Shown here: piece after piece, positions 21,502-33,000 of the stretch
Position numbering within the stretch: position 1 is the stretch's first letter
Layout: each line of letters starts with the position of its first letter
Origin: Pocillopora verrucosa
Taxonomy: Eukaryota; Cnidaria; Anthozoa; Scleractinia; Pocilloporidae
Direction of reading: 5' to 3'
Assembly (NCBI RefSeq): GCF_036669915.1
Contig: NC_089315.1
Span: forward strand, 7,299,291-7,363,290
Length of the DNA stretch: 64,000 bases
The notes under the pieces: model-generated
The model's database searches: none
What the model was told of the DNA's origin: nothing
What the model saw: only the letters and a program-made list of their open reading frames with translations
Translations under genes and position numbers: made by a program

Positions 21502-24178
21502 ATGAGTGCAGATACTCTAAGTGTTACCAGACATAACAATTCTTCTGGAAAAACTCTATTAGACAACTGGGTAGAAGAGGTAAGCGAGTAAAACTCAGTG
21601 TCAGTGTTTATAATGTAGTGAAAACTCATATGAAGCTTTTAGAAGTACAGGTATTGGTTGTCAAAATTGGAAATATTAAACCTGTTTTTTACCCTTTTTG
21701 CCTGCAGCGACAAACTGAACAGTTTGATAAAGCCGGTGATGTCGATGTTTCTGAGCTACATAAGCAAGGACATAAGGTAAAGGAAGATATATAATAATTA
21801 ATGAAAGTGTAACTTATTCTTGTGGATTGCTGAAGAGTAGTGGGAGGGGGGGGGGGGGGTGAAGGGGGGATTAGAGAAGAAAATAGTTTGGAGAACATCG
21901 AGGCACCCATGTTGGTAGTCATGCCTGTCCACTGCTTTCCCCTTGGTTGAGGGGGGAAACTTAGGCGAGGGAAGGACTGACGTATCCTTTGTCCCTTCTG
22001 TGTCATTTTCTTGAAAAGAGGAGTTTATTTAAATTCATGCCTGTACAAGTTATTATCATGGTTGATAAGATGTTCCAATATGCATCGTGATGATTGATTT
22101 GTTATGACATTGTTCATCTTTTCTATATCAGGGTATCCTGACGACAGATTTTAATGCCGAAGCAGAGAGATTGTCAACTGTCAGAGATTCATACAGGAAA
22201 CCAGAGACACATGGAGTACGAAAAATTGGTTTGAGGCAACAACTTTTACAGGAAGAACTCTACAGACAAGTGAGGTATATTAAAAGGAAGTTTGCTTGGA
22301 TGCCAAGTGAATGAAACTTTTGTTTTGGCCAGCAAATGAACTGGTCACTCTCCTGTTTACAGACTCCAATAAACGAACACTTATGACAATGGAAGAAATT
22401 TTATTAATTACTACATTTGCATTTAATTTGCATCTGCAAGTTATCCAGTTTTATATGCTTCTTCACTGTTATAAATTTACAAAATTAAAATACCTTTTCT
22501 GTAGGGATTTTTTTTAACTAAATAGGCGTTATGGTTTTGCCATAACAATGGTAGTCAACCATTGAACTCCCAAGATCCAATTAGTAATCCTCTCTATTGT
22601 CTGCTATACATTTCCTTGTGACTTAAAGATCAGAATTTGGTCTCATATGAAATAACACTCTCCAGCTGATAAGCTTGCCTGTTCTCATAATCTGTTGGCA
22701 TGACAACATATTGGAATTGCAAAGAGAAGTGAATTTGCTTCTTTTGTTTTTAGTGCTGAAGTTGATGAAGAATTTAACCCTCCACCACCTACTGTGGAAT
22801 ATCTTTCCACAACCAAGAAGGATTTTTCAAAAGGTTTGTCATGTTAAATGTTAACAGCAAATTACTTGTAATGTCATAATTTGTGCAAAATATCACTTAC
22901 CTGTTAGTAATGTGCTTGAATCTTCCTAACTATGTATTTTATTGTCAGTAACTTGTATCACAAATTGGTGTGTTAATATCATTGTTGTTATTTGTTAATT
23001 TGTTACAGAGTTTACTCCGATAGTCAAGGTACCAACACGGGTAAGCTTATTAAAAACATTTAGAAGGAAATGTTTTCAGTGGATGATTCTGTAACTGTTA
23101 TTTAAGCTGTTGTCATTCACACTTAACCATGCACTCCAATTTTTCTGACAACCTCTAGAATTTTTTGGAATAGACTACTTGAAGCAGATTGCCTTAATTA
23201 TTTAGTTAACGTAATACATATGGATTATTGTGTTGTATTCTTTGGCAAGGCACCTAACTACAACAGGGCCCTGTTGTTTGAAGGCAGATTAGTGCTAACC
23301 CAGGGTTAAATTTTAATCCAGGTTTCAATATTTCTCTGTTCTAAAGCCCCCTCAGGATAATTTTCCTTATTCTTTTTAGAGCATCTAATTATGAAATTGT
23401 AGACAAAATTTTGTTGATGCTGACTTTCTTTAAAAGCTTTGAAATTCAGATCTGAAATCAAATTTCACACTAACCCTGGCTTTTCCAGCTTTGAACAACT
23501 CAGCTCAGGAGTTTAAATGGGAATTAGGAAACCATCAGAAACTAAGGAAAACTTGAAATAATCCATGGGGTCACCTGCAATGATTTGGCGTCCCATCCAC
23601 TTGGGACATCCTCCTGGTTACATTATAATACAAAAACTGGGGATAGGCACTAGCAGATGAGAGCCACTTGACCTTCAGACTTTACCACCTGTATTTTCTA
23701 CAAAATAATCCTTAGATAATTTCTGTTTTGTCTTGCTACTCAGGATCATGATGTCAAGACAGAACAACCTGCAACCTTTTGGCTGGAAAGATCTGAAGAA
23801 GTTCATGTAAGTACTATGGATGTCAACATTTTTAGTAAGGTTGGAAGAGAGCTCTAGCAGGGTCTTGATTAATTACATTTAGCAGCCTGCAAGGTTGCTT
23901 TTACAGGTAATGAGGTGTGAACCAATTATCATATTTGTGAACAGGGCTTATCTTATGCATCAAGTCCTCAAATATACTGAGAAAAACTTACAGAAAACAT
24001 TAACTGCAACCTGAAATTTGTGTAGTCTAAACCTATAATAATCTGGATTTTTTTTTCTTTCTAGGGTGTATCTCAAGTGCGGACCAAGGACACCCCATTC
24101 CGTAAAAATGCTGCCTTTAGTACTCCAATAGATGAGTACAAAGATGCACCTAAGCCAGGAGAAGGCTGGAAATTTTAA
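21502..24178 (+). CDS. SPAG8: Sperm-associated antigen 8-like ciliary protein
   Basis: Seven exons, 21502-21579, 21708-21776, 22132-22274, 22754-22833, 23009-23040, 23744-23806 and 24065-24178, join in phase to 192 residues. Conserved stretches match the C-terminal half of vertebrate SPAG8: TLLDNWVEER (about 19-28), GHKGILT (about 47-53), TVRDSYRKP, EQPATFWLER and DTPFRKNAAFSTPI (164-177). SPAG8 is a microtubule inner protein of ciliary and sperm doublets. This version lacks the long, poorly conserved N-terminal part of mammalian SPAG8. The first in-frame ATG is used; an ATG just upstream is out of frame and stops after two codons. Confidence 0.85.
22556..22733 (+). repeat. MITE family A copy, decayed
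   Basis: Begins GAACTCCCAAGATCCAATTAGTAATCC and continues with diverged family A sequence. In SPAG8 intron 3. Confidence 0.55.
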
Positions 24179-24942
24179 CAGGATCTTTCCCTCCCAATTA
24201 TCTATGCCAGAATTGTAAATATGTTAGACAATGTTATTTGTCTGTATATCAAATTGTAAAATAATAGTTATGTTGATAACAACCTAGGTTTTGTTAGGTG
24301 TGTAACTTTTGTTGTAGTTTGTAGCTTCTCAGAGAGCTTCAAAGTTGAGTTTAATAAGTTAAACTTGTTTAAAAAAACTACCATTGTTGCTGGGTTTAAA
24401 CATGAAAGAAGGAATAGTAGAAAAAACACATCATCCCCTTGTATTATCCTTTAAGAAAAAATAGACTTTGAAAAGGCTGTAATGGTTACAATGATTATGA
24501 TTGATAAGCAATTACCACTTTTTCATAACTGACATCAAACCTCTTGTCCACACCCCCATTTAGCTTGCCAACATATGTTTTTAATGTTACACTGATACCA
24601 AATGACTATCAAACAAATTCTTTTATTTAAGCTCCACCAAAGTTATCAACAGCAATTGATTACTTGTTTTGCTACAGAAAACAGGACTAGAGATGATAGA
24701 CATACGGTTATAGACCTTCTTCTCTCAGATACCTTTATTGTGTATCATCACGAACAGAATTTACTTCCGAACTTGTTCACTAATTTTACAATTTAAATTA
24801 GCTTCAGAGGTGTGCATGTCCATACTTGACACACAAATCTTCCAATGCAACCTCACATCACGACTGTTGACAGGTCACTCATGCAGAATTGCTCAGTAAT
24901 CATTTAGACAAGCAGAATGTAGAACCACACCATGCTTTGACT
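24179..24942. other. Convergent 3' region between SPAG8 and MPHOSPH10
   Basis: Contains the 3' UTRs of two converging genes. A minus-strand AATAAA at 24734-24739 lies about 204 bases beyond the MPHOSPH10 stop. No gene seen. Confidence 0.5.
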
Positions 24943-27900
24943 TCAGAGTTTCAATTGGGACACTTTAGCAGCAGACTTCTCCTTCTTTTTCTTGCTATCT
25001 TTCTTAGCTTTTACTTGATCCCTGACTTCATCTTGAAGGCGAGAAAAGAAGGTTGATGAAGTTTTGACAGGTTTATCACTACCTTCGTCTCTCAACACAG
25101 ACACATTTTTTTGAGATGTCTGATCTTTTTCCAATTTCTTTAGAGCAGCCTTTTTAGAATACTTGTTTCCCAGGCCAGGTTTGAGCTTTTCCTTAAGTTT
25201 GGCTTTCTTTCCTCTTACCGCAGCTTGGTCATGTTGCCTTCTCTTCTTGGCCCTTCTGTCGCGTTTTCTGTCAGTGTCTGTTTTCTCAGAACTTCCTTTC
25301 TGATCTCTCTTCTTTTCATGGACCTCCTCTGGAGCCAACATCATTGCATCACTCACAGTTGCTGGGGTCACTTCTTCTACAGATATCACTGGGACATTAC
25401 TGACAACTTTAAGTTCTGGTTTGGGCTGAAATAAGAGAAAGTCAACATTGAGACTGGCTTGCAGTGTACACATCTAACTCAACCCTGGACAGCTTGCAAG
25501 CAGGTGGTCATTATCCTGAGGAGCAAGCATTTCTTAACCTGCCAGAAAGTTTGAGGCCTTGAACTTGCAGACCTTTAGCCAGTTTGCTTTGTCCAATGCC
25601 TCAAACTCTCTCAGGGGTATAGAAACATTTATGCAGCAGTGTTTTTAGTGGTGGCCTGCTTGTAGGCTAAGCCCCAAGCACTAATAAAAGAATTAAGAAT
25701 TAATTAATGCTTGGCATGCTTAGATCAAGGTATGGATGCATGCTGGAAATTTGGAGAACAAGAGAGAAGCAAAAGAGTTTCTTCTAAGAGCAACTTCTAA
25801 TAATAGATTCTGGAAGAGAATTCTTTACTGTAGGTCTGAACTGGACAACTTACTGGTTTAGGTGTAAAATGAAAGTTTGACAAAGCGTCTAGCTTTACAA
25901 AAAGTTTTGTCATCAAGGCTTTGATCTCTGCATGCTCTTCAATTTCTTTCTCTTCAGCTTCCACCTGCAAAATATAGAGTTTAAAATGACATTTCATAAC
26001 ATAACTTAAATCATCCTGGACTAAAAGTATTAACAATTTCAATTATTATAATAAATAGATGTGAGGACTTTGTTGACTTATGAAGGGTTCACCCTTCACT
26101 CGCAGCATCTCATTTATAATTATCTTTACTGTGTGCTATAAAATTCTTATGATGCTAGTTTGGATGCTAGTTAATCAACTACCAATAATAATCCTGTAAG
26201 TGATAACTAATTTTTTGTCCAAGCTGGTAATTTCTATTTTCTTGCCTGGTATTTACTGTACCTGTGTTTGTTTAAGATATTCCTGTTCGTAGATCTGGCT
26301 AAGACTTAATTTGCTCTTTTCTTGATCCAGAGGTAACTTTTTCTTGTACTCATATGGCTCAGTGACAGGCTTAACTTTACGCTCAACATCATCCCATGCC
26401 TGTAAAAAAATGCCATCAACAGTTTCTCAACAAAATTTAATTCAAATACTTTATATTGTTGCAGCCATTGGCAGGTGAATTGTAAAGAAATACTAGGGAA
26501 GTCACAAAATTAAATATTCTAGTCAAGAGTAAGAACTAACAATCCTAGATCCTGTAATAAAAGTTAATGTGGCAGCTGTCTCAAAAAGAAGAAAAAAAGG
26601 GAGTAAAATTTGTGAAAAATCAAGTGATTTTGCTACATGGCACTGCATCACACTGTATCACATAACATCACATCTCTCAACTTGGCACTGTATCACATCC
26701 TTAATTAGAAAGAAATGTACCTCATCTTTGATGCGCTGTTTCACTATATCCTCCAAGTTTTGTGTTGTCTCCTCTGTTATGTCTGGAGCTGTGACAGAAA
26801 TAGAGCATCACTAAGATGTGAAAGTGTCACACCTATTTTAGAGACATTTGACAACTTGCAATGTGCTAGTTTGCATATATCTCCTGCTATACTTCACTGA
26901 CAAAACCGAACAGTTTAAAACATTTACCAAAGTATTTTTTCTATGGGTTGAGATCAAATGTGTGATCACCTTCCAATTATTTGTCACTTTACATTACTTC
27001 ATATTAAGTAAATATGTTCTCCAAAAAATACATAGGGGTGACAGAAAGCATGATTCCTATAAAATCATGATCTTAAGAATCCTGATTCAGTCTCAAGGTA
27101 TCAAGGGCTTTGAGGGAGTAAGAAATCTCATTGGACTCACTGTGCTTCTTTCTAATTGAGAATCTCAAACTTAAAAGCTCTAATTTTGAAACTTTACACA
27201 ACATTTTTAATGCCTTGTTGAGTAACAGCCGTGATCATTGGAGAAAATTTCTCAAGAATGATACCATATATAAATTAACACTAATTTCAACTCAGGACAC
27301 AGTAAAATCATTGTTGATAACTTAACTTATGGAAGAGTTGTAATCAATTTGTTTACCAGAAGTGGTTGCATGGTCAAAGCTGACATCTTCTTCAAGCAAG
27401 CTGTTGATTGGTCGCACAGTTCCACCAGTTTCTCCTGACATCTGCCAGGGTTTTTCAGCCAAGTTGGCTTTCTCTAGCTTTTCAATTTTCTGTTTTAACT
27501 AAATAAAGAAAACAAAGATTAATTTGGAATCTTTCTATGGCTTCATTCAAATTGATCTCTTATAGTGGTCCTTGTCCAATAAATCCTCAAATCCCAGCGA
27601 AGTACAGGAATAAAGGGGAAAATAGTGTTAAACCTTTCACTCCCAAGATCTCACGAGTACAGTAATTCTCCTTACTACCTGCCATAGAATTCTTGTGATG
27701 TTAGTCCTGAGAACTTAGTATTGGATCAACCAATAATCTCCTGGTTGATTTTTTTCTTTATTCTCATCACTTGTATACTGGTACTTGTTTATGTAGTGGT
27801 GTCACAAGGGGAAATTATGTTCTGGTCACTTGGGTGAATTAAGAGGTTGAAAAAAATCCTCACAAGATCTCTAATCGCTATAGTGACATCATTTTACAAA

Positions 27901-29926
27901 AGCATTAAAATGGTTTATGGGTATGGTACATGTAAGCCACTGGTACATTATTATATGCCATTAACACCTACACAGCTGCTGAGTTGTTTAAAAGAATACT
28001 ACATGGACCAAATTACCTTGCACTGACCACTGAAAATTATTTCTGTTAGATAAGTGAAGATCCCTGAGAGTATTTCAATATGATCATACAGTTTCATTAA
28101 ATATTTTTTCTGGTGTGTGGCTCAGTCTAAAGAATGTTTTGTAATACAGAAGGCAAAACCACAATAAGCACTACTGTCTGAGTTATAGAGTTCCTATTTA
28201 CTGATAACCTTCAATTTTGATAAAAAAAATTTTGATGTGTACTCTCAAGCCTACCCTTTCTTGTTTTTTCTCAAAATTTGACAATATTTTAGTATCCTCT
28301 TCCTTGTGACCTATAGAAGGAATTTCATCATCCTCTGTGTCTTGATCTGTATCAGCTTCTGCATCTACTTCCATTTCTTCTTCTTCTTCATCTTCGTCAA
28401 CATCCCCATTTTGTTCATTTGTTCCATCACCATCCTCTCCCTCAGGGGGATCAAAGAAGTCTGCATATTTCATTTTGATAGCAGATGTTTTCCTTCTGGT
28501 TACTTCCCTATTTTTCTCCTTTTTTCTTCTCAAACAAAAGTAAAAAAATTCATATAATCACAGGTAAGCCAAAATCCTAGCTATTATGCTGTTACCTGTC
28601 TTTTTATTGTTTCAAAAACAATAAATATGGTGAAGGCTACAAAAGTGAAGCTCTATATATACATGCCAAACTTTCACAGGATCATGTTCATTCAGCATAA
28701 TTAAATTATAAGTCCTACCTAAGTTTAATGTTTGGTGATCCCGGGCAAAATACTTTCCTTAAATACATTGAGTGTGTCTTGAGATACCACTTCATGTAGG
28801 TTACTTTCTCACTCTACACATCTAAACATAAATTATTTGTACTGTCTGTCATACATGTCTTGTAGTTTTAGCTGTATGAATTTTGTGTGAAATAAAAGTT
28901 ATCTCCTTGTAGGTATTTTCCTTTTTTCTCATCACCCTTTTCCTTGAAAACTTTTTGATATTGTAGGAAAAAAATTGCTCTTAGGTCATTCCTGAGAGTG
29001 AGGAGGTTGAAAAAGACTAATTTCTGTAGAATCCCAGCACATCAAGCATACCTTCTGACAAGTGACTCTGTTGCATCTATAGCTTCACTCCACCCCTCAT
29101 CTTCATCATCATCAGTGTCATCACTATCCATATCAATAAAGTAGTCAATAGGCTCAATATCTTCTTTGCCACTAACATCCTCATCATTTATTTTGTTGTC
29201 CTTTTTATAAGCTCTTTCATATTTTCTGTCCTCTTTATCTAAAAATTCAAGCATATCAGAAAGTTTGAAGAAAGTGTCATCAACTTGAGATTTTTTCTTG
29301 GATGGTCTTGATTTCCTGTTAGCACCATTAGGAAAGCTAACTTCTCTATTATCATCATCATCAATATTGGCATCTTCCTCTTCATGATCTCCACCATTGT
29401 CATTATAGTCATCATCATCATCATTGCAGCTGATGTCATCATTATTATCGTCTTCATCACCATTTTCATCATCTTTATCCGACTGATCATCAGAATTCTC
29501 TGCATGTTTTACTTCACCATTGTCATTTCCAAAATTGGCTTTTTTCTCTTCCAAGTCCTGTCTGTGATTCACGATATGTCTTCCTCCAAGTAAAAGAGAA
29601 AGCTTGTGAGGATTTTCTTTCAAATCTAAAATTTCTTGCTTAAGTCCACGCATCAAAGGAGTATTCTGCAGCTCAATTTCTTGCCATATCTGTTCATCGT
29701 CAAAATTTTCGATCAAGAGTTCCTGCAAAAGACACGTGCTCGCAACAGAACGCTTTCCACGTAGTTCATCTCTCTTGCAAAAGTCAAATATCTGCTTGAT
29801 TGCAATTAACGTATTCTTATGAAGAGAAGTGGGAGGTTTAAGATACAATTCTGGATGATCAAAAGCGTCCTCAAAGCTCGAAATAACAGTATCAAGAGGA
29901 TGCTCTTCGTTGGTGTCGTCGGCCAT
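24943..29926 (-). CDS. MPHOSPH10: U3 small nucleolar ribonucleoprotein MPP10
   Basis: Seven exons on the minus strand: 29926-29052, 28528-28255, 27498-27357, 26788-26721, 26399-26262, 25964-25854 and 25425-24943. They join to 696 residues (human about 681). The second exon's acceptor is a weak TTTGAG, and an alternative 3 bases on removes one Arg. The N-terminal domain is followed by a very acidic Asp/Glu/Asn tract near residues 135-200 and the conserved [14 protein letters not shown] and KYADFFDP motifs. The C-terminal half carries [37 protein letters not shown] and APEEV, then a Lys-rich tail ending in a SQLKL sequence. MPP10 works with IMP3 and IMP4 in the U3 snoRNP of the nucleolus for early 18S rRNA processing. 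Head-to-head with the APBA gene. Confidence 0.95.
26088..26220 (+). repeat. MITE family A remnant
   Basis: Degenerate match to the first half of family A (CTCATTTATAATTATCTTTAC, GATGCTAGTTTGGA). In an MPHOSPH10 intron. Confidence 0.4.
27628..27849 (+). repeat. MITE family A copy
   Basis: TTAA at the left end, ACTCCCAAGATCTCACGAG, GTATTGGATCAACCAATAAT and a right end CACTTGGGTGAATTAAG. In an MPHOSPH10 intron. Confidence 0.65.
28801..29009 (+). repeat. MITE family A-like copy, diverged
   Basis: Shares TACTGTCTGTCATACAT and a right end CATTCCTGAGAGTGAGGAGG with family A. In an MPHOSPH10 intron. Confidence 0.45.
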
Positions 29927-30026
29927 GTTAGCTTCTCATTTTCCAATCGCTCCAGTCTTTTTTTATAAGGATTCTATAAAGGTCGAGGAGGTCTGGAACG
30001 TATACTGTCAAGTTAACTTTTTCCAA
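29927..30026. promoter_or_regulatory. Bidirectional promoter region MPHOSPH10 / APBA
   Basis: 100 bases separate the start codons of two divergent genes. No TATA box recognised. Confidence 0.55.
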
Positions 30027-33000
30027 ATGGCGGATTCGGATTCCGACGGCCAAGAATTGACAATTTCTGAGCAAAAGAATGTCGGTACAGAGCATTCAAA
30101 AGAGAAAAGAAAAGGTAAAAATTACGTTACTGTTTCCTATCGTATTAAATAACGGCTATTCTAGAGACAAAGTCTCTCTACTGTTCATAAATTTACCGCT
30201 CGAGGCGGTGAAATCTATTAGATGTGAGACCGTCGCACCCTGTGAATTAAAAGCCGCTGATTTTGGGAAAGCGACTAATATTTGATTGATCGAGTAATGT
30301 CCTTTTTTTCAGTGGGAGAGGAGATATTTTCTTTTGTGTAATCGGACACCATTAAATTGATACCCCCTTAGGAAGGTTTTCCTTCTTGCTGCGACAAATT
30401 GTAAGAGGAGAAATGGTACTTAAATACAAAGTCTACGACGGCGTGGTACTTGTGCACACCGGAAGATGCCTAAGATGTCAACGAATAAAACTTCGCATAG
30501 AAATACTGCTTTTTCCTGTACAATTCGTTGAAGAAGCAAGAACGATTGCTTGAAGATAAAACAGCCATGTTTCGCTCTGATTTAATTTTTAATCCGTGGT
30601 ATGGCGACACCACAACGCTTAGCTTTTAATTTTGTTATTTTATGAGACAATCTAAAATTTATGTTTAAAATCTCGTAACTATCACTAACCACACGCCCAC
30701 TCCATTTTCTGTAGGAATCGTCTCGTTATTTTTGTTTGATTAACAGCCTGAAGCATACTAAGAGGAATTCCATGTAATAAAATTTTGCAGTGAATTTTCA
30801 CTAAAACTATACCAAACTAAGTTGAATTTACCTTAAGAAAATTGATAATATTTACTTGACCATCTCATAATGTTATCATCCTTGATTACCCTATTTGCTT
30901 GTGAGTGTCTTTGTAACTTGACTCTGTTTTGAGACATACAAAGAAAAATCTTATTATAAGTGTGTGATTTGTTTTTTTTGGAGATAAAGATCAATTTTTC
31001 ATTTGTCTAAGTCTTGTGATTAGGAAGTTGTCATATGCTGTCATTCTAGTCACCACACAAAGAAAGAACAGCACTTTAGAAAGGCAGTGAAAGCCTAATT
31101 TGAGATTTTGGAAGTCAATTTGAGGGAAGTTTATCTTTAACTTCTCTGTGAGAAACCTCATATACTAATAAAGCTGATCAAGATGGTGTTTTCATAAGGA
31201 ACCAGTTTTTACATAAGAATATTCTAGTATCAGGTAAACTCAAAGGTGAAGTGTCTTTCAAAATACTAGTCATTATTATGGGCAAAACTAACCCTTTTAT
31301 TTACTTTTCATTTAAAATTATTTTCACAATAACAATATGTTTACAAAATACTTGGATATAGGAAAGCATAAGTAAAAGCAGATCTCTGACTTATGAGCCA
31401 ATTTTTGCTGTGGATCATTTACCTGAGAATACCATGATTGTAAAGTTTGTATTTTAGAAAGTATAAATTGCACATGAACCAAAGTACATGTACTCACACA
31501 TTGCCATTGGGTTGTTCATGTGAGTTATAAAGAAAAACAAGAGCCAAAAAACTACCTATAGTAACCACAAGCACTTCCCAGTAGATGTCATTTTGCATTG
31601 TTTATTGTCAGTAATACCTTTGCCACTGTTATCATCACGCAGTAGCTCTTTTGTTTCCAGGGATCATGTAGACAGTAGTGGGAACCGTGAAGTGAGACCC
31701 AACACTGCAGAATGCTCAAAATTCCAGTTTTAAAGGAGCCTATATCTTGTTCCACTCTTTTCTTACACTAAATACTTAATCTCACTTAGGCCCAGAAATG
31801 TTAACTTTTAAGATTGTTTCTATGTTTTATAAATATTTTTCTACCAGCAGAGGTTTCCTTTTAACTTCTCTTCTGCTACAGCATTTGCCAATGAAAAATC
31901 CTGTTCTATCACTTCTCAAGCACTTTGTTTTCTCCTAATTTGCCTGCTTTTGGATCTTGAACTCAAACAGAAAAACCATATTCTTAAAAATTTCACATTT
32001 GACCTAAATGTTTAATTTACTTTTATTAAAATGTAGGGAAACATACCATCAGTGAGAAAGGGAGGCTCAAAAAAAGAGGAGTTAGTAAACCTGGTCGTGC
32101 TGTGGTGATATCTGGAGGAAGCACAGAACCCCAGTTGGATGATGTGCCTGTGGATTTATCTGCAGATCACAAGGATCTGGTCATGGAGTACTCAGGTAAC
32201 AAATTAAGTTGCATTATAAAATTATTAATATGTAAAAAAAGGTAAGTCTGCTCTCAAGCTTATGGCTTCCAATGCTGGAGCTCTACAGCATAAAATCAGA
32301 ACTCATACTCTCCATACTGTTCTCTATACATTTCTCAAGGTGCTAACAAGGAGAATTTGTTTTAACAATCAAGATCCTCTTTAGTTAGTGATAATTTCCT
32401 TTATTCTCCTGACCTTGATGTGTGATTCAGGGGTAATATTGTAAGGAGAAATCAGATGTTAGTCAATCAGTGGCTTTGGGTGACTTTCTTAACTGCTTTT
32501 TGAAAGCTTATACTCGCTGAACTCCCCTTTTTAGACAGAAGCTCTCAGGCATTTTGTGGTTCCTCTGAGATCAGAGCTTTGTATTTGGTTACATAAAGTG
32601 ACTTTTTACTTGCTTGTTGGGGATAGTTATGTGTATTTTCTTTTACTGTTATCAGTATTCTGTTTGGGTCCTAATGAAATTTGCATCACCTTTTTTTTTC
32701 ATTCTTATCAGTCTTTGATATTACCGTACTTGTAATCAGCTTTGTTTTTACAACATTCTACAAAAAAGAAATCTTAACTTCAAGGTCAGATAAAACCAAT
32801 AGGTGATGTTGCATTAACAAAATATTAATGAAAAGTATTAAATGGAAGTGGACTATAGATTTGCTCAGCATTTTCTAGTTCAGTGGCAAGGTATGTTAGC
32901 ACTTTGTCTAGTTAGCAGATTATGGGAACAGGCAACTTTAACAGGGGTTCAATCTAACCTACACTTTCTTAGACATATAATTACATTTTAAGCTCAATTT

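Noticed and set aside
29239-29593. Met/Ile-rich frames on both strands within MPHOSPH10 exon 1
   Set aside because: They are shadows of the GAT/GAC-rich acidic coding tract.
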